Origin: Clostridiales bacterium
GTDB taxonomy: Bacteria; Bacillota; Clostridia; Peptostreptococcales; Anaerovoracaceae
DNA length: 53,826 bases
Reading direction: 5' to 3'
NCBI GenBank assembly: GCA_022773945.1
Contig: JALFNS010000032.1
Coordinates: forward strand, 1-53,826
The notes under the pieces are model-generated. The model searched no databases. It worked only from the letters and a program-made list of their open reading frames with translations, and was not told where the DNA came from. A program made the position numbers and the translations under genes. Below are positions 16,466 to 24,860 of the stretch, one piece after another. Within the stretch, counting starts at the first letter, position 1; each line of letters begins with the position of its first letter.

Positions 16466-17812
16466 CTATTTTCTCTTTTTCCTGCTCTTCTTAATTTCCT
16501 CAAGCTGTTCATCCACGCTGGTGAAGGATGTGGAGCCTTTGGAGCGCTTGGACTCGATTACGTTTCTGATGGCGATCTCGTCGTAGACGTCGCTGTCGAA
16601 CTTCTGCGAGAAAGTCCTGATATCGTCAAGCCACAGCTCTTCAACTGCCGAATCCTTGTTAATAGCGTAGGCGATAACCTTGCTTACTATGTCAGGTATG
16701 TCCTCAAGCTTCACGCCTTTGTCCATGAGATAAGTGGATAGCTCGGTGGCGTTCATGTAGCCGTACTTGGCTGCCTTCTGCATTTCTCCTCTGTTGATTT
16801 TGATGGTTTTGATCATTTCAACGAAGAGAGCCAGTGAGCTTTCAAGGGTGTTGGCCGCATCCAGGACAGCATGCTTATCCTCCTGCATGTCTCTGTTGTA
16901 GGCCATAGGAAGTCCCTTGAACACTGTCAGCAGGTTCATGAGGTCTCCGTACACTCTTCCTGTCTTACCTCTTATGAGCTCAGCCACATCGAGGTTTTTC
17001 TTCTGCGGCATCATTCTGCTGCCCGTTGTGAATTCATCGGCTATTTCGATGAATCCGAACTCCACGGAGCTCCAGAGTATCAGATCCTCACAGAACCTTG
17101 AGAGATGCATCATGGTGATGGCGCAGCATCCGGTGAATTCCATAGCGAAATCTCTGTCGGAGATTGCATCCATGGCATTAGGAAGCATGGACGCAAAGCC
17201 CAGCTCCTTCATCATCTCACTTCTGTCCGTATCCCACATTGTCCCTGCCAGCGCTCCGCTGTCAGGAGGCATCATATCAATGGTTTTGATACAGTTCTCG
17301 AACCTGACTCTGTCCCTTCTGAACATCTGGTAGTAGGCGAGCAGGTGATATGCCAGCGTTATAGGCTGTGCCCTCTGCAGATGGGAGTAGCCCGGCATTA
17401 TCGTGTTCCTGTGCTCGATCGCCAGTGCCTCCAGCGTGTCGAGAAGATCATCGATCATGTTTATGCAGGAAACCGCCTCCTTCTTGAGATACAGCCTTGA
17501 GTCCATAACCACCTGGTCGTTGACGCTTCTGGCCGTATGAAGCTTCCTTCCTGTTTCGCCGATTTTCTCCACGAGGAGATTCTCTATATACTCGTGAATG
17601 TCCTCCGCATCTGTATCAAAGCCTGTTTTTCCCGAGGATATGTCTTCATCAATTTCCTTCAGTGCTTCTATTATCTGTTCCGATTCCTCAGCAGTTATCA
17701 GCTGGTGCTTGGCCAGCATTCTGCTGTGGGCTATACTGCAGATGATTTCCTCGTGATAAAGGATATTATCATCTCTGATTGAAGCCATGAACTCTTTAGC
17801 ACTCAGTATCAT
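16466..17812 (-). CDS. Divergent argininosuccinate lyase paralog in ADI operon
   Basis: Member of the argininosuccinate lyase/fumarase superfamily (448 aa). It aligns throughout with the canonical ArgH at 8963-10330 but lacks the N-terminal WKGRF segment. It differs at conserved positions: HTARSVNDQ has Val97 where ArgH has the substrate-contacting Arg, the signature reads TGSRMMPQKKNLD (Arg266 for the second Ser, Leu274 for Pro), GYSHLQ replaces GYTHLQ, and YNRDMQEDKHA replaces the usual LQEDKEP. The catalytic His144 and the first loop Ser265 are kept. It is the last gene of arcB-arcA-arcC-argH2, 21 bp after arcC. It may act on a modified substrate, be weak, or be regulatory. Confidence 0.85.
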   Translation of the reverse strand: MILSAKEFMASIRDDNILYHEEIICSIAHSRMLAKHQLITAEESEQIIEALKEIDEDISSGKTGFDTDAEDIHEYIENLLVEKIGETGRKLHTARSVNDQVVMDSRLYLKKEAVSCINMIDDLLDTLEALAIEHRNTIMPGYSHLQRAQPITLAYHLLAYYQMFRRDRVRFENCIKTIDMMPPDSGALAGTMWDTDRSEMMKELGFASMLPNAMDAISDRDFAMEFTGCCAITMMHLSRFCEDLILWSSVEFGFIEIADEFTTGSRMMPQKKNLDVAELIRGKTGRVYGDLMNLLTVFKGLPMAYNRDMQEDKHAVLDAANTLESSLALFVEMIKTIKINRGEMQKAAKYGYMNATELSTYLMDKGVKLEDIPDIVSKVIAYAINKDSAVEELWLDDIRTFSQKFDSDVYDEIAIRNVIESKRSKGSTSFTSVDEQLEEIKKSRKKRK

Positions 17813-17833
17813 TTCTAATTCCTCCAGACTGCA

Positions 17834-18778
17834 TCAGTTAAATGTAATGACAGTTCCAGTTTCTCCGTTAAGTGCATCGACAGCCTTATCCAGTGATGTG
17901 ATAATAGCCTTCTTGGAAGGATACATTCTAACGAATTTCATTGCCGCTTCTACCTTAGGGAGCATGCTTCCTGCAGGGAACTGGCCTTCCTCGATATAAC
18001 CGGCAGCCTCCTTAAGTGTCATGTGAGACAGATCCTGCTGATCCGGCTTGTTGAAGTTGATGGCAACCTTCTCAACCTCTGTGAGGATGATGAGCATATC
18101 AGCTTCCACCTTCTCCGCCAGGAGTTCTGCTGCGAAGTCCTTGTCGATTACTGCGGCAACACCTTCAAGGTGTCCGTCCATCTTCTCGATTACAGGAATT
18201 CCGCCGCCGCCGCATGTTATAACGATTGTTTTGTCCCAAAGCTGCTTAACGGCATCGATTTCAACTATCTCGCGAGGCTTAGGTGATGCAACGACTCTTC
18301 TCCAGCCTCTTCCGGCGTCTTCCTTGACAGTCCAGCCTTTTTCCTCAGCGAGAGCCTTTGCCTCCTCCTCACTGTAGAACGGGCCGATCGGCTTGGTAGG
18401 ATTGTTGAATGCCGGATCCTGTTCATCAACGATAACCTGAGTTGCCACTGTAACTACAGGAATGTCTCTGTTCTGCTTGTTCAGAGCATATGTGAGAGCC
18501 TGCTGAATATGATATCCGATGTATCCCTGTGACATTGCACCGCATACATCGAAAGGCATCGCAGGAGTAACTTCTCTTGCAGCTTCACTTGCCATTACGA
18601 TTCTGCCGACCTGAGGTCCGTTACCGTGAACAACAGCGATTTCATATCCCATGTTGCTTATTTCAGCGACACGCTCACAGGTGTTCTTAACAACTTCAAG
18701 CTGAGCCTCCGCAGTAGCAGCGCCCTTGCCTGACTGAAGTGCGTTTCCGCCTAAAGCGATTACGATTTTTTCTGCCAT
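17834..18778 (-). CDS. arcC: Carbamate kinase
   Basis: Last energy-yielding step of the arginine deiminase pathway: carbamoyl phosphate plus ADP gives ATP, CO2 and ammonia. The 314-aa product starts KIVIALGGNALQ and has AVVHGNGPQVGR, GPFYSEEEAKALAEEKGW, VVASPKPREIVE and ITCGGGGIPVI, all typical of carbamate kinase. Length is normal. It lies 16 bp after arcA and 21 bp before the argH paralog, in one operon with arcB and arcA. Confidence 0.96.
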   Translation of the reverse strand: MAEKIVIALGGNALQSGKGAATAEAQLEVVKNTCERVAEISNMGYEIAVVHGNGPQVGRIVMASEAAREVTPAMPFDVCGAMSQGYIGYHIQQALTYALNKQNRDIPVVTVATQVIVDEQDPAFNNPTKPIGPFYSEEEAKALAEEKGWTVKEDAGRGWRRVVASPKPREIVEIDAVKQLWDKTIVITCGGGGIPVIEKMDGHLEGVAAVIDKDFAAELLAEKVEADMLIILTEVEKVAINFNKPDQQDLSHMTLKEAAGYIEEGQFPAGSMLPKVEAAMKFVRMYPSKKAIITSLDKAVDALNGETGTVITFN

Positions 18779-18794
18779 TATCTATATTCTCCTA

Positions 18795-20015
18795 TTATAA
18801 ATCAACTCTGTTAACAGGGCAGCTCATACATCTAGGGCCGCCTCTTCCTCTTGAAAGCTCTGCACTAGGCATTGTGAGAACCTTGATTCCCTTTCTGTCG
18901 AGCAGCTCGTTGGAAACGTAGTTTCTCTCGTAGGTAACAACCGTTCCCGGAGCTATGCAGAGAGTATTGGAACCGTCGTTCCACTGCTCTCTCTGTGCAG
19001 CCAGCAGCTCGCCGCCGCCGCATCTGATAAGCTCGACTGCAGGAAGATTAAGTTCCATAGCCAGAATGTTCTGGAGTTCATCCTTCATGGCCGAGAACTT
19101 CAGATCCCCGTTGTCGCCGAGAGTAATCTCATATACTCCCAGAGGGCCTTCTATTTCAGGATGAATAGTGAACTTGTCATAGTCAACCATTGTGAATACA
19201 GTGTCAAGGTGCATGAAAGCTCTTGACTTAGGAATGTCGAACACGAGAACCTTCTTGAAGCTTGAATCCTTAAGAAGATTTCTGGCAAAATGCTCGATTC
19301 CCGCTATTGTAGTTCTCTGTGAGAGGCCGATTGCCACAATCTCCGATGAGAGAACCAGAACGTCTCCGCCTTCAATTGAATAATCGCCTGTCACATCATA
19401 CCACTGCTTGTTATCCTCAGTGGCGAAATCCCTGTTGTACTTGAACATGTACTTGAGAAGCAGGGACTCTCTTCTTCTCTCCTGGGTGTGCATGTGATGG
19501 ATGTTGATTCCGTTTCCCACACATGCGCCCGGGTCTCTTGTGAAGTAGAGGTTCGGCATAGGATCCGAAATGTACGGATAATCGTCATGCACCAGATCCA
19601 TAAGTGAATTTACGGATTCTGAAGGAACCTCATTCTTCTTTATTCCTGCTATAAGCTTGGCAACCATATCCTCCGGGCTGAGGCTCATGAGGTATTTAAC
19701 CATGTTTTCTCTCATTCCCAGGGATGTGAAGTTGCTCAGATCGAGAAAATCGTTTATGAGCTGTTCCTGAAGCTCAGGAGTGGATATGGCCTTTGCGGTC
19801 TCCTCCACATAGTAAACAACCTCAACGCCGTTTTCTCTCAGTATCTCCGCGAATCTATCGTGCTCTTCCTGAGCCACCTTCAGATAAGGAATATCGTCGA
19901 AGAGAAGTCTCTCCATCGTTGAAGGTGTCAGAGCTTCAAGCTCGAGGCCCGGCCTGTGAAGGAGGACCTTGTTCAGCTTTCCTATCTCTGAAAAATTATG
20001 TATTCCGGGTATCAT
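18795..20015 (-). CDS. arcA: Arginine deiminase
   Basis: Hydrolyses arginine to citrulline and ammonia. The 406-aa product has the guanidino-modifying enzyme motifs NLYFTRDPGACVGNGI, MHLDTVFTMVD (catalytic His) and GRGGPRCMSCP with the nucleophilic Cys near the C-terminus. The tail CMSCPVNRVDL differs slightly from the usual CMSMP but keeps the catalytic Cys. It lies 15 bp after the ornithine carbamoyltransferase gene. Cytoplasmic. Confidence 0.96.
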   Translation of the reverse strand: MIPGIHNFSEIGKLNKVLLHRPGLELEALTPSTMERLLFDDIPYLKVAQEEHDRFAEILRENGVEVVYYVEETAKAISTPELQEQLINDFLDLSNFTSLGMRENMVKYLMSLSPEDMVAKLIAGIKKNEVPSESVNSLMDLVHDDYPYISDPMPNLYFTRDPGACVGNGINIHHMHTQERRRESLLLKYMFKYNRDFATEDNKQWYDVTGDYSIEGGDVLVLSSEIVAIGLSQRTTIAGIEHFARNLLKDSSFKKVLVFDIPKSRAFMHLDTVFTMVDYDKFTIHPEIEGPLGVYEITLGDNGDLKFSAMKDELQNILAMELNLPAVELIRCGGGELLAAQREQWNDGSNTLCIAPGTVVTYERNYVSNELLDRKGIKVLTMPSAELSRGRGGPRCMSCPVNRVDL

Positions 20016-20030
20016 TTCTATGCTCCTTTT

Positions 20031-21026
20031 TTATGCCATAGTGGCAACCATAACAGCCTTTATTGTATGCATTCTGTTCTCTGCTTCGTCGAATACCTTG
20101 GAGTTTCTGCTTCTGAATACCTCGTCGGTAACCTCTCTGATGTCGTATCCGAGCTCCTTCTGAGTCTTGGCCATAGTAGTCTCGAAATCGTGGAATGAAG
20201 GCAGGCAGTGGAGGAAGATAACATTATCGTTGCCTGTTGCTTCCAGCATTTCCTTAGTTACTCTGTAAGGAGTGAGAAGCTTAACTCTCTCAGGAATCTG
20301 ATCCTCTTCGCCCATTGAAGCCCAGATGTCAGTGTAGAGAACGTCTGCACCCTTGATTGCTTCGATGTCTGAGCTTACTTCGATAACAGCGCCTGTTTCT
20401 TCTGCAACTGCTCTGGCTCTTGCCACAACATCGGCGTCAACCTGCTCGCAAAGTTCCTTAGGACCGTATGCCACGAAGTGCATTCCCATCTTGGCACATC
20501 CGTACATCCATGCATAAGCCATGTTGTTTCTAACGTCGCCTACGAATACAACCTTGCACTTGTTCAGCGGCTTTGCGATGTGCTCCTCCATAGTGAGCAT
20601 GTCAGCGAGAATCTGTGTCGGATGGTCAACGTCTGTAAGACCGTTCCATACAGGTACGCCTGCGAACTTCGCCAGATCCTCAACTACTTCCTGATCGTAT
20701 CCTCTGTACTCGATTCCGTCGAAGAATCTTCCCAGAACCTTGGCTGTATCCTCAAGGCTCTCCTTCTTGCCCATCTGTGATGACTTGCTGTCAAGGAAAG
20801 TAACGTGTGCGCCTTCATCAAGAGCGCCTACCTCGAAGGCACATCTCGTTCTTGTTGAAGTCTTCTCGAAAAGCAGGCATACGTTCTTGCCCTTCAGTAC
20901 TTCATTGTGAATGCCGGCTCTCTTCTTAGCCTTGAGATCGTGTGCCAGGTCCAGCATGTATCTGATTTCTTCAGGTGTGAAATCCATAAGTGTCAGGAAA
21001 CTTCTGCCTTTTAAATTAACTGCCAT
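20031..21026 (-). CDS. arcB: Ornithine carbamoyltransferase
   Basis: Interconverts ornithine plus carbamoyl phosphate with citrulline plus phosphate. The 331-aa product has the carbamoyl phosphate site [30 protein letters not shown] and the ornithine-binding [10 protein letters not shown]. As first gene of arcB-arcA-arcC-argH2 it is probably the catabolic enzyme. No other copy is in the window, so it could also serve biosynthesis as argF. It has its own promoter, with a direct repeat just upstream of the -35 box. Confidence 0.94.
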   Translation of the reverse strand: MAVNLKGRSFLTLMDFTPEEIRYMLDLAHDLKAKKRAGIHNEVLKGKNVCLLFEKTSTRTRCAFEVGALDEGAHVTFLDSKSSQMGKKESLEDTAKVLGRFFDGIEYRGYDQEVVEDLAKFAGVPVWNGLTDVDHPTQILADMLTMEEHIAKPLNKCKVVFVGDVRNNMAYAWMYGCAKMGMHFVAYGPKELCEQVDADVVARARAVAEETGAVIEVSSDIEAIKGADVLYTDIWASMGEEDQIPERVKLLTPYRVTKEMLEATGNDNVIFLHCLPSFHDFETTMAKTQKELGYDIREVTDEVFRSRNSKVFDEAENRMHTIKAVMVATMA

Positions 21027-21086
21027 AATACTTTTCTCCTTTTCTATTTCCTACTTGATAAATTAAAAACAAACTTCTTTATGAAA

Positions 21087-21114
21087 AATATACTATACTG
21101 AAAATTCCAATCAA
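21087..21114 (-). promoter_or_regulatory. Sigma-A promoter of the arc operon
   Basis: Minus strand TTGATT (21109-21114), 16-bp spacer, TATATT (21087-21092), about 60 bp before the arcB start codon. Confidence 0.65.
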
Positions 21115-21115
21115 A

Positions 21116-21148
21116 GTGCCAGTTGCTCTGTAATTTTATGTGCCAGTT
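21116..21148. promoter_or_regulatory. Direct repeat GTGCCAGTT upstream of the arc promoter
   Basis: GTGCCAGTT occurs at 21116-21124 and 21140-21148, period 24 bp, the first copy ending one base from the -35 box of the arc promoter. The second copy overlaps the 3' end of the MocR gene. This placement suits an activator site. MocR regulators often bind direct repeats, so the neighbouring MocR protein is a candidate. Confidence 0.45.
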
Positions 21149-22599
21149 ATCTCCTCGAGTGCTGCCTCGAATATATCCATGCCCCGTCTTATTTCATCCT
21201 CCAGCGGGTAGGAATAGTTCATTCTCAGATTGTTCCTGCCCCGGGATTTCTCCGAATAGAACACGTAACCCGGCATGAAGGTCATCCCCTTCTTCTGGCA
21301 CAGCCTGAGAAGCTCCCGTGCGTTTATCTCTCCGGGAAGCTTCAGCCAGAGATACACTCCGCCCCTTGGCAGGCTGTAATCCATACCGAAACGATCCTTG
21401 ATTTTATCGAGACAGCTGCACATGAGGTCACGCTTTTTTCTGCAGATATCCCTGAAATCGTCGAGCCGGCTGAAGAACACACCGTTCCTCATATATTCCA
21501 GCATAACCCTCTGGGATATCCAGTCCGGATTGGAGGTGTGCAGAGACACCATGTTTTTCATCCTGTCAATAATCACATCCGGCGCCAGAATAAACGACAG
21601 ACCTATACCCGGAGTGGTTGTAAGGGAGAAGGAATACATGTATATCACGTTTCCCTCCGTATCCATGGATCTTATCGAAGGCAGGGATTTTTCCTCGTAA
21701 TAGAGCTCAGATCCCTCATCCTCCTCAAGCACGGGAATCCTGTATCTGTAGGAAAGCTCCAGTATCTTCTTTCTCCGCTCCATGCTCATCTCGCACCCCG
21801 TGGGATTGTTGAAGCTGGAGTCGACATATATGAATCCGGGCTTCTCCTTCTCGATGATGGCCTCCAGATTGTCACATATCATACCTTCGCCGTCCATGGG
21901 AACGGGAATGACTTCTCCTCCCGCCAGCCTGATGGTCCTGTACAGATCCGCCGACATGGCCTCCGGCGTTATAACCTTGTCTCCCGGTTCAAGCATCAGA
22001 GAGAGGAGAAAATTCATCGCCTGGTTGTTCTCCGTGAAGACCTGCACCTGAGAAGGCCTGACATTGATCCCCTTGGTCTCCATAAAGGACGCAATCTCCT
22101 TTCTCAGTTCCCCGTCTCCCTGATATGGGATATGAAAATAAGCACCGGAGCTTCCCCGGCGGAATATTTCCTCGAACACCCGGGAAATCTCCTCCGGCGG
22201 GTAAACCTCTCTGGCGGCAACACCGCCTCCGAAAGAAATAATATTTTCGTCGAAGCTCTTGTTATAGAGATAATCGAAATCGCTTTCGAATACGGCATAC
22301 TCCTCCCTCATGAGAGACTGCCAGTTGACGGATTTCTTTCTGAATTCCTTCTCCTCCGGAGCCGAAAAGGTCACAACATATCCTCTGCCTCTTCTTGATT
22401 CCACAAGGCCCGCGTCCTTAAGCTCCGCATAGGCTCTGGTCACCGTGTTTCTGTGAACATCGAGCATTCCGGCCATGTTTCTCTCCGAAGGCAGCACAAA
22501 GCCGTCAGTAAGACGGCCGCTGTAAATCATTTCTCTTATTGCCGTATACAGCTGCATGTATACGGGTGTTTTAAGTTTTCTGTCGATTTCTATTTTCAT
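21136..22599 (-). CDS. MocR-type GntR regulator with aminotransferase domain
   Basis: The 487-aa product has an N-terminal GntR winged helix (MIYSGRLTDGFVLPSERNMA, then HRNTVTRAYAELKDAGLVES). A short linker leads to a fold-type I PLP-dependent aminotransferase-like domain with NNPTGCEMS and a Ser/Thr-rich PLP-site region YMYSFSLTTTPGIGLSF. The usual Schiff-base lysine of that motif (S-x-S-K) is not obvious: the sequence reads SFSLTT, so catalysis and covalent PLP binding are doubtful. It overlaps the THUMP methyltransferase gene by 4 bp and is directly upstream of the arc operon, whose promoter carries a direct repeat. Control of the arc operon is an inference. Confidence 0.88.
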   Translation of the reverse strand: MKIEIDRKLKTPVYMQLYTAIREMIYSGRLTDGFVLPSERNMAGMLDVHRNTVTRAYAELKDAGLVESRRGRGYVVTFSAPEEKEFRKKSVNWQSLMREEYAVFESDFDYLYNKSFDENIISFGGGVAAREVYPPEEISRVFEEIFRRGSSGAYFHIPYQGDGELRKEIASFMETKGINVRPSQVQVFTENNQAMNFLLSLMLEPGDKVITPEAMSADLYRTIRLAGGEVIPVPMDGEGMICDNLEAIIEKEKPGFIYVDSSFNNPTGCEMSMERRKKILELSYRYRIPVLEEDEGSELYYEEKSLPSIRSMDTEGNVIYMYSFSLTTTPGIGLSFILAPDVIIDRMKNMVSLHTSNPDWISQRVMLEYMRNGVFFSRLDDFRDICRKKRDLMCSCLDKIKDRFGMDYSLPRGGVYLWLKLPGEINARELLRLCQKKGMTFMPGYVFYSEKSRGRNNLRMNYSYPLEDEIRRGMDIFEAALEEITGT

Positions 22600-23723
22600 A
22601 CTCGCTGTCCGTGGAACTGATAGTAGGTGGTCTCAAGCCTTCCGTTGTAGAGTTTCCTTCTCCTGTCAGCCTTTCTGCCCATAACCTTCTTCTCCGCCCG
22701 CGGGTCAGTGGTTATCATGAAGAGTGACCAGTCCCGGTTCCTCCTGCAAAAGCTTCCGAGAGCCTTGTACACCTTCTCTATCTCATCCTTCTCACCGATT
22801 CTGATTCCGTAAGGCGGATTCGTTATAATCACGCCGTTGTTCCCCCTTGCTTCAAGGTCTGCCGCATCCGCAACCGAGAAGTCAATACAGTCATCCACGC
22901 CTGCCTCCTCGGCATTTGCCACGGCCGCCGCAACAGCCTTCGGGCTTATGTCGCAGCCCCGTATATCCGGATATGCGTCATAATCGATAGCTGCAAAGGC
23001 CTTCCTTCTGGCTTCCTTCCACACGTCTCTGCCGATAATGCTCCATTCCTCGCATATGAAGCTTCTTCCTAGCCCGGGAGGTATGTTTCTGGCAATCATT
23101 GCCGCTTCAATGGGAATAGTTCCGCTGCCGCAGCAGGGATCGACCAGAATCCTGTCCCTGTTCCAGAAGCTGAGGGACACAAGTGCCGCCGCCATGGTCT
23201 CCTTGATAGGAGCATTAACACTGGCCTTCCTGTAACCTCGCTTGTGGAGCCCTTCTCCGCTGGTGTCTATGGTGACATCCACCTTGTCCTTGTGTATTGT
23301 TATCTTGACGGGATAGAGAGCCCCATTCTCCGGAACAATCTCCTGACCGCGCACCTCTCCCAGTCTGGAAGCTATAGCCTTCTTGCTTATGCTCTGTATT
23401 GCAGGAGGATTGTGAAGAGTCGACTTCACCGTTGTGCAGGAAACGGGAAATCTGCCGTCTCTGTCTATATACTCCTCCCAGGGAATATCTTTTACCCTGT
23501 CGAAGAGCTCTGTGAAGTCCTTTGCCTCAAACTCTCCCACATTTATCAGCACCCTGTCGGCGCATCTGAGATGCAGATTGGCTTCGGCAACAGCCTCAGG
23601 TCCCCCTCTGAAGGTAACCTTGCCGTTTTCTGTCTTTGTATCCTCATATCCCAGAGCCTCTACCTCTCTGCGCACCACCGCCTCGAGCCCGAAGGTGGCG
23701 GTAGCTGTTATGTTAAACTCCAT
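22596..23723 (-). CDS. THUMP-domain class I RNA methyltransferase (RlmL-like)
   Basis: SAM-dependent N2-guanine RNA methyltransferase, probably acting on 23S rRNA. The 375-aa product has a ferredoxin-like/THUMP N-terminal half, the SAM-binding VDPCCGSGTIPIEAA motif, and ITNPPYGIRIG, the NPPY catalytic motif. Length fits the Firmicute single-domain RlmL/YpsC type, without the RlmK half seen in E. coli. It starts 1 bp after the HutD-fusion gene and overlaps the MocR gene by 4 bp. Confidence 0.92.
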   Translation of the reverse strand: MEFNITATATFGLEAVVRREVEALGYEDTKTENGKVTFRGGPEAVAEANLHLRCADRVLINVGEFEAKDFTELFDRVKDIPWEEYIDRDGRFPVSCTTVKSTLHNPPAIQSISKKAIASRLGEVRGQEIVPENGALYPVKITIHKDKVDVTIDTSGEGLHKRGYRKASVNAPIKETMAAALVSLSFWNRDRILVDPCCGSGTIPIEAAMIARNIPPGLGRSFICEEWSIIGRDVWKEARRKAFAAIDYDAYPDIRGCDISPKAVAAAVANAEEAGVDDCIDFSVADAADLEARGNNGVIITNPPYGIRIGEKDEIEKVYKALGSFCRRNRDWSLFMITTDPRAEKKVMGRKADRRRKLYNGRLETTYYQFHGQRV

Positions 23724-23724
23724 A

Positions 23725-24855
23725 TTACTTGTCCTTATTATTTTTAACGAATCTGTAGAGAGGCGAGTCCGTATCGCTGAAGTATTCGTCCTCGGTGCTG
23801 CTGTACTTCTTCATAAGACGATCCAGCCTCTCATCCTCACTGTTCTGCCGTAAATATACATTTCTCTCCATGGCATTCAGCTCCTCCGGCCGCTTCATAT
23901 GAGCCCTGATAGGCTTCGGCAGTACCAGCATGTATATAAGCGGTCCTATTATGAAGATATGAAGCAGAGATACGATTCCCGCCACTATGCACGGTATCTT
24001 CAGGGAAACTCCCAGAAATGCCGGCAGGAAGCATACAGCCATTTCCAGAATCCATACCAGAGTGGTTATGTAGAATTTCTCAAGCTTCTTGAGCTTGCTC
24101 TCCAGAGCGGGATCTTTATAGTAGGCCGCATGCCGGCCGCCGTGCCTGCGCATTATTCTGGACCATCTGTTATTGTCCATAGCCAGACCGAAAGCGGCCT
24201 TGAAATCCTCTCCCGTAGCCTTTGCGGGAGGAATCTCCTCCGTTATGAATTCCGCCGGTGAATATACAATCTGAGTGAAGATGAATCGTCCTTCTCCCAT
24301 GACCGAAGCTGAAGGCTTCTCTCCTTCTTCAAAATCCGCCACAAGCTGCTCGCCTTCCCTGAGCATCACCTGACTTCCGTCGCAGGTCACCACTACGTAA
24401 CCCTCTGTGCAGTAGATTCCCGCGGAGATGCACTCACCTTCCGCCGGACTCAGTGAAAAATCCAGTTTCCTGCCTTCCTCTCCCGAATCCATAACATCCA
24501 TGGCTCCGCGACAGCCTTTTCTCATTATTAGGTTGTAGTCCTTCTTGAGAGAGCCGAAGCATCTGGTCTTGATGCCTCCGTCAAAGCTGTCCTGCTCCAG
24601 CGGTCCCAGCTTCACCGTTCTCTCCTCTCCGTGAGCCAGAACAACGCTTCCCTCCAGAACCATGAGAATTCTGTCGTAGTCGGGAAGCTTCGTGAAGGAT
24701 GATTCCTCAAGCTCCGATTCTGCAGAGCTCAGCCTCCATATGAAATCCCTGTCGAGATACTTCGAATTCTCCGGCCGGATTGCCATTTCCACAGTGGTCC
24801 CTCCCGACCATCTGCTCTCCGTGAAGTCACTTTCTCTGTACACCTTCGTTTTCAT
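23725..24855 (-). CDS. HutD/Ves-family domain fused to a membrane segment
   Basis: The first 200 residues of the 376-aa product match the HutD/Ves cupin-like family: SRWSGGTTVEMAIRP near 14-28, DFIWRLSSAESELEESSFT near 37-55 and LPDYDRILMVLEGSVVL near 57-73. HutD stand-alone proteins are about 190 aa. Here a second half has two hydrophobic helices near residues 272-295 and 298-325, flanked by charged sequence, and a charged Asp/Glu/Lys-rich tail. No histidine-utilisation gene is nearby. The role is unknown; a membrane-anchored small-molecule sensor is possible. It lies in the YgiQ-MTase-HutD-THUMP-MocR run. Confidence 0.7.
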   Translation of the reverse strand: MKTKVYRESDFTESRWSGGTTVEMAIRPENSKYLDRDFIWRLSSAESELEESSFTKLPDYDRILMVLEGSVVLAHGEERTVKLGPLEQDSFDGGIKTRCFGSLKKDYNLIMRKGCRGAMDVMDSGEEGRKLDFSLSPAEGECISAGIYCTEGYVVVTCDGSQVMLREGEQLVADFEEGEKPSASVMGEGRFIFTQIVYSPAEFITEEIPPAKATGEDFKAAFGLAMDNNRWSRIMRRHGGRHAAYYKDPALESKLKKLEKFYITTLVWILEMAVCFLPAFLGVSLKIPCIVAGIVSLLHIFIIGPLIYMLVLPKPIRAHMKRPEELNAMERNVYLRQNSEDERLDRLMKKYSSTEDEYFSDTDSPLYRFVKNNKDK

Positions 24856-24860
24856 AACTG

